From the NCBI RefSeq assembly GCF_003437535.1, contig NZ_QSQT01000003.1, positions 1-64,000 on the forward strand: DNA of 64,000 nt. Direction: 5' to 3'. The stretch is from Phocaeicola plebeius (GTDB lineage: Bacteria > Bacteroidota > Bacteroidia > Bacteroidales > Bacteroidaceae). Positions 43,981 to 53,585 of the stretch are shown here, one piece after another. The translations under genes were made by a program, and so were the position numbers. The notes below the pieces were generated by a model. It was not told where the DNA came from, ran no database searches, and saw only the letters and a list, made by a program, of their open reading frames with translations. How positions within the stretch are numbered: the stretch's first letter is position 1; every line of letters begins with the position of its first letter.

Positions 43981-45633
43981 TCATTTCTTGTTGTCGGTTG
44001 TTGCCTGAGGAGCCGGAGCCTGAGGGAAAGATTCACCTTTTTCCAGAATTTCTACGGCTTTCAGTACGGTCTTGTCCGATTCATTCAGGTATTCCACGTA
44101 TGCTTCCATACCCAGCATGTTATAGATAATGTTTCCGTACAAGCTCATTTCGAACAAGCGGCGTGACTTCATCATCAGGTTGTTACGGCGTTTCAAGCCT
44201 TTTTTCTCCGCCCATGCGGCAAACTTGTTCAGCAGGTTTTGTCCTTTCAGATAAGCTTCCATCTTTTCCGGAGTATCATATTTCTGCAAGGTACTGCGAT
44301 TCTGGTCGGTATAGTCGAACGTGTAGCGGATAATTAGTCCGCGGTTGGCAGCCATGCGGAAGTACGAGGTCATGCCGGTTGTATCCTGTGGTACGAAAAT
44401 ATCGGGCATTATACCTCCTCCTCCGTATACCGGACGGCCCAGGCGGGTGTGATATACTTCAGTCTCATCCTGCTTGATGCTGTCGGCAGAGAAGAACTCA
44501 CCGTGTTCATAACGGGTGAGCAAATCCAGTTCGTATTCTGATTCTTTCCCTTTTTCGTAAGGTTTCTGTATGCAGCGTCCGGATGGGGTATAGTAGCGTG
44601 CAATGGTCAGTCGGATGGCCGAACCGTCGCTGAATTCAATGGGCTGCTGTACCAGACCTTTTCCGAAAGAACGGCGTCCTACGATGGTACCGCGGTCATT
44701 GTCCTGGATGGCTCCGGCAAAGATTTCGCTGGCAGAAGCCGAACCTTCGTCCACCAGTACCACAAGCGGCATCTTCTGGTTGCTTCCTGTTCCGTTGGAG
44801 TTATAGTCTTCGCGCGGCGACTTGCGTCCTTGGGTGTAGACAATCAGACGGTTGTTAGGCAAGAACTCGTTGACCATCTGGATGGCAGCAGCCATGTAAC
44901 CTCCCGTATTTCCACGCAGGTCGACAATCAGACCTTCACAGTTCTTCTGATTCAGTTTGGCCAGTGCGATAAGCAGTTCCGGATAAGTGGTTTCACCAAA
45001 CTTGTTGACTTTTATGTAGCCTACCTTCTCATTAATCATATAGGCGGCATCGATACTCTTCACCGGAATGTTTCCACGGATAACGGTGAAATGAAGCAAG
45101 TCCTTTTCGCCCGGACGATAAACGCCCAGTTTCACCTTGCTGCCTTTTTCACCTTTCAGGCGTTTCATGGCTTCACTGTTTGTCACAATCTTGCCGACAA
45201 AAGCAGAATCATCTACTTCTACAATACGGTCGCCTGCCATCAAACCCACTTTTTCCGAGGGACCGCCCTGAATGACGCTGTTTACATGAATGGTATCGTT
45301 CTGAATGGTAAACTGGATACCGATACCGCTGAAACTACCTTTCAAATCGGCGTTTACAGCCTCCAGGTCCTTGGCCGGAATATAAGAAGAATGCGGGTCG
45401 AGTTCCGAAAGAATCTGCGGCATGGCTTCTTCCACCAGTTCGCCCATGTTTACCGTATCTACATACTGGTCGTCGATAATGCGCAACAACGCATTCAGCT
45501 TGTTGGATGAAGTGTTGATGATGCCCAGCTTGTTTCCTGAGAAATGGTTGGCGTAGAATGTGCCGATGGCGATGCCCGCAATCAGGCAGATGGCCAACAG
45601 GAACGGGATAAAGCGTGTGTTATTGTTTTTCAT
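43981..45633 (-). CDS. C-terminal processing protease, S41 family
   Basis: 550 residues: signal anchor (about residues 8-29), an N-terminal helical region, PDZ domain (about residues 90-175, GLMAGDRIVEVDDSAF), and S41 catalytic domain. The nucleophile Ser is in DEGSASASEIF and the Lys in SFGKGLVQQ, the usual Ser/Lys dyad. It acts in the periplasm on protein C-termini. The run with the deaminase upstream (5-base gap) and the cyclo-ligase downstream suggests one transcript. Confidence 0.93.
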   Translation of the reverse strand: MKNNNTRFIPFLLAICLIAGIAIGTFYANHFSGNKLGIINTSSNKLNALLRIIDDQYVDTVNMGELVEEAMPQILSELDPHSSYIPAKDLEAVNADLKGSFSGIGIQFTIQNDTIHVNSVIQGGPSEKVGLMAGDRIVEVDDSAFVGKIVTNSEAMKRLKGEKGSKVKLGVYRPGEKDLLHFTVIRGNIPVKSIDAAYMINEKVGYIKVNKFGETTYPELLIALAKLNQKNCEGLIVDLRGNTGGYMAAAIQMVNEFLPNNRLIVYTQGRKSPREDYNSNGTGSNQKMPLVVLVDEGSASASEIFAGAIQDNDRGTIVGRRSFGKGLVQQPIEFSDGSAIRLTIARYYTPSGRCIQKPYEKGKESEYELDLLTRYEHGEFFSADSIKQDETEVYHTRLGRPVYGGGGIMPDIFVPQDTTGMTSYFRMAANRGLIIRYTFDYTDQNRSTLQKYDTPEKMEAYLKGQNLLNKFAAWAEKKGLKRRNNLMMKSRRLFEMSLYGNIIYNMLGMEAYVEYLNESDKTVLKAVEILEKGESFPQAPAPQATTDNKK

Positions 45634-45638
45634 GTTAT

Positions 45639-46073
45639 TTATTCATTGGGGTTAAGATATACAACTTCAATATTGGCTCTTTTCAGCAAGTCCAGTCCGT
45701 CTTCCAACCGATACTTTTCTGCATATACCACTCGTTTGATGCCAGCCTGAATAATCAGTTTGGCACATTCGATGCAAGGAGAAGCAGTGACATACATGGT
45801 AGCTCCTTCACTGTTGTTGCTGGAGCGGGCTATCTTGGTGATGGCGTTAGCTTCGGCATGAAGCACATAGGGGCGGGTTACTCCGTTCTCGTCTTCGCAT
45901 ACATTCTCAAAGCCGGCGGGAGTACCGTTGTAACCATCCGAAATAATCATCTTGTCTTTGACAATCAATGCGCCTACCTGCCGCCGTTGGCAATAGGAAT
46001 TTTCTGCCCAGATTAAGGCCATGCGCATGTAGCGTTTGTCCAGTATTTCTTGCTTATGTTCTGTTGGTTTCAT
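45639..46073 (-). CDS. dCMP deaminase family protein (ComEB-like)
   Basis: 144 residues from ATG at 46073; the frame extends upstream to 46181 but that would overlap the lipoprotein gene. Zinc cytidine-deaminase fold with HAEANAI and the SPCIECAK motif, giving one His/Cys-Cys zinc site. Deaminates dCMP or related deoxynucleotides, supplying dUMP. It is the fourth of the six-gene minus-strand run. Confidence 0.92.
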   Translation of the reverse strand: MKPTEHKQEILDKRYMRMALIWAENSYCQRRQVGALIVKDKMIISDGYNGTPAGFENVCEDENGVTRPYVLHAEANAITKIARSSNNSEGATMYVTASPCIECAKLIIQAGIKRVVYAEKYRLEDGLDLLKRANIEVVYLNPNE

Positions 46074-46083
46074 AGTGGTATGC

Positions 46084-46557
46084 TTAATCGTTGAATCCTT
46101 TAGGATAGAATTGAATATAATGATTCTTGTCGAGGTTGAACAGTTTGATGGTTCTGGAACTTCCCCGATAGAATTTAGCATTGCTTATTTCGTCATAAAA
46201 AGTCTTGTCCAGTCCGCTGCGGTTTCCACTAGGCTTTAACTGGATAGAAAAACTCTGGTCTTCTCCGTTGGCACTCCATGTACCGGTAAAGCTGAAATTA
46301 CTTCCGTTGCCTTCCACGGTGCCGTCTTCCTTGAAAATGATGTTGTAGCTGTCCTGACTGTCGTTGATTTTAGCTACTTCATCACGTGTCAGTGTGGAAT
46401 TGAAATTGTTGTCATCCTTCCAGTCACTGGTACTATAGGAGTTGCTCCAGTGCCACGTCTGTCCGCTGGAGAAAATTTCGTGTACGTTGTCTTTCTGATT
46501 ACATCCGGTCAGTAACAGGAGTAACGTAAAGAACCAGTAGAGTCTGAATGTTTTCAT
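46084..46557 (-). CDS. lipocalin-like lipoprotein of unknown function
   Basis: 157 residues with a type II signal peptide (lipobox LTGC, Cys19). The mature part is rich in beta strands (YNIIFKEDGTVEGNGSN, FTGTWSANGEDQSFSIQL), as in small lipocalin-like or DUF4847-type Bacteroidales proteins; the family name is from memory. No catalytic residues are evident. It is tightly packed between dcp (8-base gap) and the deaminase gene (10-base gap). Confidence 0.75.
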   Translation of the reverse strand: MKTFRLYWFFTLLLLLTGCNQKDNVHEIFSSGQTWHWSNSYSTSDWKDDNNFNSTLTRDEVAKINDSQDSYNIIFKEDGTVEGNGSNFSFTGTWSANGEDQSFSIQLKPSGNRSGLDKTFYDEISNAKFYRGSSRTIKLFNLDKNHYIQFYPKGFND

Positions 46558-46565
46558 TTGTATCC

Positions 46566-48605
46566 TTATTTTATACCATTTCTTTTTAATAGAGCTTCAA
46601 TGGTCGGTTCCTGACCACGGAAACGTTTGTATAATGTCATCGGGTGCTCGGTACCTCCTTTTGACAGGATATTCTCACGGAACGAACGAGCGGTGTCCTG
46701 ATTGAAGATACCTGTTTCCTTGAATACGGAAAAAGCATCGGCATCCAGTACCTCAGCCCATTTGTAGCTGTAATATCCGGCAGAATATCCTCCCGACATG
46801 ATGTGCCCAAACTGTACGCTCATACAAGTGTCTTTCGGTTGCGGAAGCAATTGTGTACGTTGCCATGCCTCTTTTTCGTAGGCTTTTACATCACCTTCGA
46901 ACTTGCTCTGGCGAGTGTACCAGGCCATGTCAAGGAATCCGAAGCTGAGCTGGCGCAGGCAGGCGTATGCCACGTTGAAGTTGGAAGCGTCTACGATGCG
47001 CTGAATCAGTTCTTGCGGAATGGGTTCGCCTGTCTGGTAATGACATGCGAATGTATTCAAAAATTCTTTTTCTATGGCAAAGTTTTCCATGATTTGTGAA
47101 GGAAGCTCCACAAAATCCCAATATACATTGGTTCCGCTCATGCTTTGGAAGCGGGTATTGGCGAACATGCCGTGCAATGCGTGTCCGAACTCATGCAGGA
47201 AAGTATTCACCTCCGAGAATGTCAGCAGGGCAGGCTTGTCTTTGGTTGCTTTAGTGAAATTCATGGTGACGGACACATGCGGACGGCTGTTGCATCCGTT
47301 GTCGTCTATCCATTGTTCTTTGTAGCTGGTCATCCAGGCACCCGAACGCTTGCCTTCGCGGGGATGGAAGTCAGTGTAGAGTACAGCCAGGAAACTTCCG
47401 TCGCGGTCGAACACTTCATATGCCTGTACGTCCGGATGATATACCGGAATTTCCTTGTTTTCCTTGAAGGTGATGCCATACAAGCGGGTAGCCAGCCCAA
47501 ATACACCGGCTTTTACACGGCTCAGTTCAAAGTAAGGTCGGAGCGCTTCTTCATCCAGACTGAATTTCCGGTTTTTCAACTTTTCCGCATAGTAAGAGAA
47601 GTCCCACGGCATCAGCTCGAAGTCCTCGCCTTCCAGTTCGCGAGCCAGGGCACGGATTTCTTCTACTTCCTGACGGGCAGTCGGTGTATAAGCCTCCAGC
47701 AGGTCGTTCAACAGCTTGTACACATTCTCGCTGTGTTCGGCCATGCGTTTTTTCAGTACATATTCAGCGTAATTCTTGAAACCCAACAGTTGCGCCAGTT
47801 CCATGCGGAGGTTGACCAGCTGTTCCACAATCTTCAGGTTGTTGAATTCATTGTCGTGACAGCACTGGGTGTTATAAGCCATGTAGAGCGTCTTTCTCAC
47901 TTCCCTCTTGTCACTGTATTTCATAAAAGGCACGTAGCTTGGATCCTGCAGAGTGATTACCCAGCAGCCTTCCTTCCCTTTCTCGTGTGCCGTATGTGCG
48001 GCTGCCTCTATGGCACTTTCCGGAAGTCCGGCCAGTTCATCTTCGGTGTGCAGCACCAGTTCGTAGCCATTGGTCTCTTTCAGGTGATTCTGCGAGAATT
48101 TCAACGTCAGGCTGCTCAGTTCCATGCTCAGCTTTCGGAAAGTAGCCTTGTCTTCTTCAGACAGATTGGCTCCGTTGCGGACAAAGCCGTCGTATGATTT
48201 TTCCAGCAGACGACGTTCTTCAGGAGTCAGCTGCAGGGATTCTCTTTTATCGTACACTGCTTTTACGCGGGCAAAGAGCTGCTCGTTGAGGCTGATGTTG
48301 TTAGCATGTTCAGACAGTGCCGGGGTCAGCTTTTCTGCTATTTCTTCCAGCGCGTCGCAGGTTTCCGCACTCAGCAAGTTAAAAAGCACGGTAGTGACCC
48401 GGTCGAGGGCTTTCCCAGCATGCTCCAGAGCTAAAATGGTGTTCTGGAAAGTCGGTTCTTCCGGATTACCGGTGATTTGCTGAATTTCTTCGTCCTCCAG
48501 TCGCATGCCTTCCCGAACGGCCGGCTCGTAGTCTTCAATCCGTATCTGCTGGAAAGGAGTAGTATCGTGGAGTGTATGATAGGGTTGTAAAAATGGATTG
48601 TTCAT
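46566..48605 (-). CDS. dcp: M3 family peptidyl-dipeptidase
   Basis: Zinc metallopeptidase of 679 residues, close in length to E. coli Dcp. The zinc motif HEFGHALHGMFA is near residues 470-481, followed by the third ligand in DFVELPSQIMENF. There is no signal peptide, so it is cytosolic or non-classical. It removes dipeptides from peptide C-termini. It lies 33 bases behind the Crp/Fnr gene. A 350-codon frame lies on the other strand (47145-48197), a shadow. Confidence 0.93.
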   Translation of the reverse strand: MNNPFLQPYHTLHDTTPFQQIRIEDYEPAVREGMRLEDEEIQQITGNPEEPTFQNTILALEHAGKALDRVTTVLFNLLSAETCDALEEIAEKLTPALSEHANNISLNEQLFARVKAVYDKRESLQLTPEERRLLEKSYDGFVRNGANLSEEDKATFRKLSMELSSLTLKFSQNHLKETNGYELVLHTEDELAGLPESAIEAAAHTAHEKGKEGCWVITLQDPSYVPFMKYSDKREVRKTLYMAYNTQCCHDNEFNNLKIVEQLVNLRMELAQLLGFKNYAEYVLKKRMAEHSENVYKLLNDLLEAYTPTARQEVEEIRALARELEGEDFELMPWDFSYYAEKLKNRKFSLDEEALRPYFELSRVKAGVFGLATRLYGITFKENKEIPVYHPDVQAYEVFDRDGSFLAVLYTDFHPREGKRSGAWMTSYKEQWIDDNGCNSRPHVSVTMNFTKATKDKPALLTFSEVNTFLHEFGHALHGMFANTRFQSMSGTNVYWDFVELPSQIMENFAIEKEFLNTFACHYQTGEPIPQELIQRIVDASNFNVAYACLRQLSFGFLDMAWYTRQSKFEGDVKAYEKEAWQRTQLLPQPKDTCMSVQFGHIMSGGYSAGYYSYKWAEVLDADAFSVFKETGIFNQDTARSFRENILSKGGTEHPMTLYKRFRGQEPTIEALLKRNGIK

Positions 48606-48638
48606 ATTGCTTCAAATAAATAAAGGTTGTAATTACGC

Positions 48639-49325
48639 TCAGTCTTTCTTGTCTAACAGCTGCACCACTTCCCTCAGTTCAGGAATGCTGAAGGTGCGCC
48701 GTCCCAGCTGAATCAGTCCCCGGTTCTGAAGGTCGTTCAGCACGTTTGATACGTTGATACGGGTATCGTCAATCAGGCGTGCCAAATCTTCCATTCGGAT
48801 GGACAGTTTTTTCGCGCCGTAGGGAGTCATGCAGCGCAGCAGAAGGAAGTTGATAATCTTGTCGCGCGTTTTTCCGATATGCGCATTCCACAATTTGTTG
48901 TAAATCACCTGACTCCGGTTGCTCAGCATGTTCATGTAGTTCAGGTTGAACACCTCATACCGGCATAGCTCATTGAGAATGTATGATTTGTCAATGTTCA
49001 GTGTGTTGACCTCCGTAACCGCCGTGTAAGAAGCCGTGAAGTAAGGGCGCATACCAAACAGAGAATAAGGCTCAATCACATTCGGGCTTTTGAAATTTTC
49101 CCAAAGTGTATATTTGTGAGTCTTGTCATTGGATTCTATCTGTACTTCTCCATCCAGCACGAAAATAAGTTGATTGCATGGAGTGTCTTGTCTTACCAGG
49201 CAGCTTCCAGGTTCATATTTATTGAAGTGAATTTTTACTTTTTCCAGAATGTCAGTGAAGTCAAATTTCGACATACCCTGAAATAGAGGCAGCTGTAAAA
49301 GCTTGTCGTACATTGTCAATTCCAT
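48639..49325 (-). CDS. Crp/Fnr family transcriptional regulator
   Basis: 228 residues: a cyclic-nucleotide-binding-type beta roll (about residues 20-120) and a C-terminal winged helix (about 150-215, RMEDLARLIDDTRINVSNVLNDL). It lacks the N-terminal cysteine set of Fnr, so an Fe-S oxygen sensor is unlikely. The effector is unknown. It may regulate the downstream peptidase run. ATG at 49325 is used; another at 49313 is possible. Confidence 0.85.
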   Translation of the reverse strand: MELTMYDKLLQLPLFQGMSKFDFTDILEKVKIHFNKYEPGSCLVRQDTPCNQLIFVLDGEVQIESNDKTHKYTLWENFKSPNVIEPYSLFGMRPYFTASYTAVTEVNTLNIDKSYILNELCRYEVFNLNYMNMLSNRSQVIYNKLWNAHIGKTRDKIINFLLLRCMTPYGAKKLSIRMEDLARLIDDTRINVSNVLNDLQNRGLIQLGRRTFSIPELREVVQLLDKKD

Positions 49326-49360
49326 TTCTCGTTAACTTTATTAAGTTATCTTTTAACATA

Positions 49361-49368
49361 CAAAGTTA
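49361..49368 (-). promoter_or_regulatory. -7 box of the Crp/Fnr gene
   Basis: TAACTTTG on the minus strand, 35 bases before the start codon. The -33 element is not clear. Confidence 0.5.
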
Positions 49369-49454
49369 AGTATATTTCCCTACTGAAAGTATCGTCCGAT
49401 AATACCTTTTATCTTTTTTATTCTTTCTTACAGTCTGATAATGTTTGTTCTTTC

Positions 49455-49485
49455 CTTGCAAGTGTGTAGAAAAATCATAACTTTG
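49455..49485 (+). promoter_or_regulatory. promoter of marC
   Basis: CTTG at 49455-49458, a 19-bp spacer, then TAACTTTG at 49478-49485. The ATG at 49509 lies 23 bases downstream. Confidence 0.6.
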
Positions 49486-49508
49486 CAGTAATAATTTTGG
49501 ATATAGCT

Positions 49509-50108
49509 ATGAGTGGATTAGATTTTCAGCAGTTTCTGAGTGCCTTTATCGTTCTTTTCGCCGTGATTGACATCATTGGTTCCATTCCCATTATTCTGGA
49601 CCTGAAACAAAAAGGGCGGTCCGTGAATGCCCTTAAAGCCACTCTCATTGCTTTTGCGCTTCTGATAGGATTCTTTTATGCAGGCGACATGATGTTGCGT
49701 CTGTTTCAAGTGGACATCGCTTCGTTTGCGGTGGCTGGTGCGTTTGTCATTTTCCTGATGTCGCTGGAAATGATTCTGGATATTGAAATTTTCAAGAATA
49801 CAGGTCCTATCAAAGAAGCTACGCTGGTGCCTTTGGTTTTTCCTTTGCTGGCAGGTGCCGGTGCGTTTACCACCCTGCTTTCATTGCGGGCGGAATATGC
49901 GCCAATTAACATTGTACTGGCCTTGATACTCAATATGGTATGGGTGTTCATCGTCTTGAAACTGACCGACCGCATTGAGCGTATGTTGGGAAAAGGAGGT
50001 ATTTACGTAATCCGTAAGTTTTTCGGTATCATCTTGTTGGCTATCTCAGCCCGCTTGTTTACGGCAAACATTACTTCACTTATCGAGCAGTTCCAGGCCC
50101 TGAAATGA
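49509..50108 (+). CDS. MarC family integral membrane protein
   Basis: 199 residues from ATG at 49509 (a TTG four codons earlier is less likely). Six hydrophobic helices and the IDIIGSIPIIL start are typical of MarC/YchE. Function is unknown; the original multiple-antibiotic-resistance link was not upheld (family knowledge). A small ATACCC/GGGTAT hairpin follows at 50112-50129. Confidence 0.88.
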   Translation: MSGLDFQQFLSAFIVLFAVIDIIGSIPIILDLKQKGRSVNALKATLIAFALLIGFFYAGDMMLRLFQVDIASFAVAGAFVIFLMSLEMILDIEIFKNTGPIKEATLVPLVFPLLAGAGAFTTLLSLRAEYAPINIVLALILNMVWVFIVLKLTDRIERMLGKGGIYVIRKFFGIILLAISARLFTANITSLIEQFQALK

Positions 50109-50151
50109 GATATACCCTGAAAAGGGTATTGGGCATTTGGGAGGCCGGTGG

Positions 50152-50159
50152 TATATTTG
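50152..50159 (+). promoter_or_regulatory. -7 box of mnmA
   Basis: TATATTTG with a TTG 20 bp upstream (50129-50131). The mnmA start lies 20 bases downstream. Confidence 0.5.
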
Positions 50160-50178
50160 CCGTTAAAAAAAGAAAGAT

Positions 50179-51249
50179 ATGAATATAGCAGCGTTGATTT
50201 CGGGAGGAGTGGACAGTGCGGTAGCCGTGCACCTGTTGTGTGAACAAGGATACAAGCCCGATTTGTTTTACATAAAAATCGGTATGGATACAGATGACGG
50301 ACTAACCTGTACGGCGGAGGAAGACATTGAACTGGCTTCTGCCACTGCACGTAAGTATGGCCTTTCTTTTCATATTGTCGATTTGCAGCAGGCTTATTGG
50401 GACAATGTGGTGGCTTATACGGTGGACAGGGTGCGTCGTGGGCTGACTCCCAATCCGGACGTGATGTGCAACAAGCTGATAAAATTCGGCTGTTTTGACC
50501 GGGAGGCCGGACAGGGTTACGATAAGATTGCCACGGGGCATTATGCTTCTACACTGGATATAGACGGATATACATGGCTGGCTACAGCCAAAGACCCGGT
50601 GAAAGATCAGACCGATTTCCTGGCTCAGATTGATTACCTGCAGGTGTCACGCCTGATATTTCCCTTGGGAGGTTTTCTCAAGGAAGAAGTGCGGGATATG
50701 GCATTGAAAGCTTCTTTACCCAGTGCCCGACGAAAAGACAGCCAGGGCATCTGTTTCCTGGGAAAGATAAATTACAATGATTTTATCCGCCGTTTCTTGG
50801 GAGAACGTCCGGGACCGGTCGTAGAACTGGAAACCGGAAAGGTTATCGGACAGCACCGCGGATACTGGTTTCATACCATTGGCCAGCGTAAAGGACTGGG
50901 ACTGGGCGGTGGTCCGTGGTTTGTGGTAGACAAGAATGTGGAAGATAACATTATCTATGTGTCGCATGGATATGATACAGAAAAGCAGTTCGGACATTCC
51001 TTCTGTGTAAAGGATTTTCATTTTATCACCTTGAATCCATGGAAAGAACAGGAAACTGAAATTTGTTTCAAGATACGTCACACGGATACCTTTCAGACTG
51101 GAAAAGTGTGCTTTGCCGAAGACGGAACGCTGCAGGTTTCCAGTGAGGAACCGATACAGGGCATTGCGCCCGGACAATTCGGGGTGATTTATGACAAAGA
51201 TGCTCGTTTGTGCATAGGTAGTGGTGAGATTCGAGCAAAGATTTATTAA
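50179..51249 (+). CDS. mnmA: tRNA 2-thiouridylase (MnmA/TrmU)
   Basis: Thiolates U34 of tRNA Lys, Glu and Gln. 356 residues. PP-loop SGGVDS is at 8-13; Cys97 (in VMCNKL) and Cys192 (in GICFLGK) are the predicted thiolation pair. DQTDFLAQI and the central [19 protein letters not shown] segment also fit. Bacteroidales often carry two MnmA copies, so another may exist. The Sel1 gene follows 17 bases later. Confidence 0.93.
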   Translation: MNIAALISGGVDSAVAVHLLCEQGYKPDLFYIKIGMDTDDGLTCTAEEDIELASATARKYGLSFHIVDLQQAYWDNVVAYTVDRVRRGLTPNPDVMCNKLIKFGCFDREAGQGYDKIATGHYASTLDIDGYTWLATAKDPVKDQTDFLAQIDYLQVSRLIFPLGGFLKEEVRDMALKASLPSARRKDSQGICFLGKINYNDFIRRFLGERPGPVVELETGKVIGQHRGYWFHTIGQRKGLGLGGGPWFVVDKNVEDNIIYVSHGYDTEKQFGHSFCVKDFHFITLNPWKEQETEICFKIRHTDTFQTGKVCFAEDGTLQVSSEEPIQGIAPGQFGVIYDKDARLCIGSGEIRAKIY

Positions 51250-51266
51250 AGGCAGAAAGGGTAACT

Positions 51267-52367
51267 ATGCGAATTTCTTTTCAACTGAATGCGGCATCTC
51301 CTTTGCAAATAAAGGATTTTTTTCGCAAGCTGGAGGTTCCTGTGGAACTGACCGTACAGGGTACTTACCGTGGGGAAACTCATTATTATTTTCATCGTCC
51401 GGAGCATTCCACCACTTCGTTTGTCATTTCCGACGACATGCATGGCAAAATTGTGATAGGCATGGACGGACTGTCTTCATACGATGACTATAAATTCTTT
51501 CCTTACCTGATTGATACGCTGGGCTTGCATTTGAACGGGCATAGTCCGAAACTGATGTCGCGGGAAGATGGGAAGACTTACAGCGTATATGAAAGGCTGG
51601 GTGCGCAATGGATAGAAGACTGTATCGGAGAGGAGATAGCCTCGCTGAAGGTGATACTGTCTGTCATTCCCCGCTGTTACCTGGAGCTTCCGAAAAACGG
51701 AATCCACTATGTTTCTCTGGAACAGTTGAAAAGATATGGGGTGAATCTTCATTCTTCCACTTCACGCATTTATGGTTACATACAATACCTACTTCGGAAA
51801 GGCTGGCTGTTAGAAGCGACTAAGGAAGAGTTTCTGGCCGACCGGATGGCCTATGCGATGGACGTGGAGATTGATGTGCCGCAACATGTGTCCATCGGAC
51901 GTGTCAAATCATGGCAGACAGACGGTACAGAAACCTGGGAAAGTTTTTCGCGGGAAGATGTGGATATGCTGCTGGAGCTAGGAAAAGAGTATCGTGAAGG
52001 AACGCCCGTAGACGGGGTGGTATTGAATGATATTGGTACCTTGTATCAGGAAGGGGTAGGGGTATTCCCCGACGGCTATCAGGCAGAGTTCTGGTTTAAG
52101 GAAGCTGTCCGTCAGGGAGATTTGACCTATGCTTCGGCCAACCTGGGCGATTTGTACCGGAAAGGATGCGGTACGTTGCCCGTGTCACTTCCACAAGCTT
52201 TTGAGGCTTATCGTCATTCGTCCGACCCTTATGCTTTCTATCGCATCGGACAGGGGTACGAGGAAGGTTGGGCAGGAGTGCCGGATTTACACCTGGCCAT
52301 GTTCTGGTATAAGAAGGCAGCTCAAGCCGGGCATCATCTGGCTCTCAAACGGCTTGCTCGCGAGTGA
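51267..52367 (+). CDS. Sel1-repeat protein with novel N-terminal region
   Basis: 366 residues. The C-terminal third shows two to three Sel1-like repeats (GVFPDGYQAEFWFKEAVRQG, LHLAMFWYKKAAQAGHH), which form alpha/alpha solenoids. The N-terminal 210 residues look like a globular alpha/beta domain (residues 1-120) and a winged-helix-like part around 150-180 (SLEQLKRYGVNLHSSTSRIYG); I recognise no family. No signal peptide. Likely cytosolic adaptor. Four-base-rich spacing to mnmA suggests co-transcription. Confidence 0.75.
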   Translation: MRISFQLNAASPLQIKDFFRKLEVPVELTVQGTYRGETHYYFHRPEHSTTSFVISDDMHGKIVIGMDGLSSYDDYKFFPYLIDTLGLHLNGHSPKLMSREDGKTYSVYERLGAQWIEDCIGEEIASLKVILSVIPRCYLELPKNGIHYVSLEQLKRYGVNLHSSTSRIYGYIQYLLRKGWLLEATKEEFLADRMAYAMDVEIDVPQHVSIGRVKSWQTDGTETWESFSREDVDMLLELGKEYREGTPVDGVVLNDIGTLYQEGVGVFPDGYQAEFWFKEAVRQGDLTYASANLGDLYRKGCGTLPVSLPQAFEAYRHSSDPYAFYRIGQGYEEGWAGVPDLHLAMFWYKKAAQAGHHLALKRLARE

Positions 52368-52385
52368 TTTTTCGGCCTTGGAAAA

Positions 52386-52495
52386 ACGCCCTTGCGTTTG
52401 AAGTAAAATGTACTTGCGTTTTAACTGAAACGCACTTACGTTTTATCTTAAATGCACTTGCGTTTTGAGTCAAACGTCCTTGCGTTTTGGAGGAA
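52386..52495. repeat. five-copy 22-bp intergenic repeat array
   Basis: Five 22-base units start at 52386, 52408, 52430, 52452 and 52474. The shared core is ACTTGCGTTTT, with the first base A, a C/T at position 2 and a variable 3' part (AAGTAA, AACTGA, ATCTTA, GAGTCA, GGAGGA). A partial inverted CACAAGG follows at 52497. Copies differ by several bases each. Not a CRISPR: no constant repeat and unique spacer of equal length. Confidence 0.85.
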
Positions 52496-52531
52496 GCACA
52501 AGGACGCCTGAGAATGTTTGCTTTCTGGGGG

Positions 52532-53188
52532 TTAAGCGAGTTGCAGAAAGTCTGCGATTTCTTCCGGATTTTCCACCAACAGGTCAGGCTGAAATGCCTC
52601 TAATTCGTTTTTCGGACGGAATCCCCAGCATACGCCTATGGTAGTCACTCCTGCATTAAGTCCTGTTTGCATGTCTACTCCTGAATCACCGATGTAGACC
52701 ACCTCCTCTTTCTGTACGCCACTTATTCCTATGATTTCATGAATGACTTGCGGGTCGGGCTTAGTTGGTACGTTTTCCCGCTGTCCGAATACGGCTGTAA
52801 AATGGATGGAGGGAAAGTATTGGCGGATAAGTTTCTCTGTCGCTTCCTGATACTTGTTGGAAGCAACGGCTACCTGAATGTGTTGCTCCTGAAGTTGGGT
52901 GAGCAGTTGCTCAATACCGGGGTAGGGGCGACTTAAATCTGCATTGTGCAGGTTGTAGTAAGGTACAAATTGGGAACGTATGCGCAGCACATTCTCCGGT
53001 GTCCTTTCCGATTCAGGAAGAGCTCTTTCGAACAGCTTGTTGATGCCGTTTCCCACGAAAAAACGATAAGCGTCCGTGTCATGTGTGGGATAACCGAACT
53101 GATTCAGCGCGTAATTAGTAGCCGCTGCCAGGTCGGCAATGGTGTTTAGTAAAGTTCCGTCCAGGTCAAAAATTACAAGTCTTTTCAT
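52532..53188 (-). CDS. HAD-family phosphatase (phosphoglycolate phosphatase-like)
   Basis: 218 residues of the haloacid dehalogenase superfamily with a cap domain. Motif I is DLDGTLLNT, motif II VAVASN, the Lys in KPDP and motif III GDSGVDMQTG. It resembles Gph, which removes phosphate from 2-phosphoglycolate, but this family is broad and substrates vary. It is six bases behind folB. Confidence 0.85.
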   Translation of the reverse strand: MKRLVIFDLDGTLLNTIADLAAATNYALNQFGYPTHDTDAYRFFVGNGINKLFERALPESERTPENVLRIRSQFVPYYNLHNADLSRPYPGIEQLLTQLQEQHIQVAVASNKYQEATEKLIRQYFPSIHFTAVFGQRENVPTKPDPQVIHEIIGISGVQKEEVVYIGDSGVDMQTGLNAGVTTIGVCWGFRPKNELEAFQPDLLVENPEEIADFLQLA

Positions 53189-53194
53189 ATCGCG

Positions 53195-53566
53195 TTAGTC
53201 TTTGGTGTAAATGGATTCCACTCCCGTTTCCTGGCATTCAGCCCCCATGGGAGGATTCTGTTTGAACAAGGCTATTTTGATTTCCGTGATTTGTGGGAAA
53301 TCGTGAAACAGTCGTCCGGCAATGCGCTGGATGACATGCTCCAGCAGCTGGGAAGGGATTTTCATTTCTTCTTTCACGGCCTCGAACACTTCAGCATAGT
53401 TGATGGTATAGTTCAGGTCGTCGGTTTGGGAAGCCCGGCTGAAGTCGGTTTTCAACCGCAGGTTGAGGGTGTATTCGGCACCTACCTTGTTTTCCTGTGG
53501 AAGTACCCCGTGGAAAGCGAAAAGCTTCAGTCCCTTCAAATGAATATACATGTCACTTTGTTTCAT
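53195..53566 (-). CDS. folB: dihydroneopterin aldolase
   Basis: Cleaves dihydroneopterin in folate synthesis. 123 residues from ATG at 53566; the frame extends eight residues upstream, and ATG at 53551 (MYIHL) is a further alternative. Landmarks: FAFHGVLPQENKVGAEY and the C-terminal KIALFKQNPPMGAECQ. It precedes the HAD gene. Octameric tunnel-fold family. Confidence 0.93.
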   Translation of the reverse strand: MKQSDMYIHLKGLKLFAFHGVLPQENKVGAEYTLNLRLKTDFSRASQTDDLNYTINYAEVFEAVKEEMKIPSQLLEHVIQRIAGRLFHDFPQITEIKIALFKQNPPMGAECQETGVESIYTKD

Positions 53567-53585
53567 CTTTTTTATGAATAAGAGA

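Noticed and set aside
47145..48197. 350-codon plus-strand ORF opposite dcp
   Set aside because: It is fully antisense to a conserved M3 peptidase, has no recognisable family text and reflects codon bias of the true gene.
52386..52495. CRISPR interpretation of the 22-bp array
   Set aside because: Units are directly adjacent, degenerate and without spacers.
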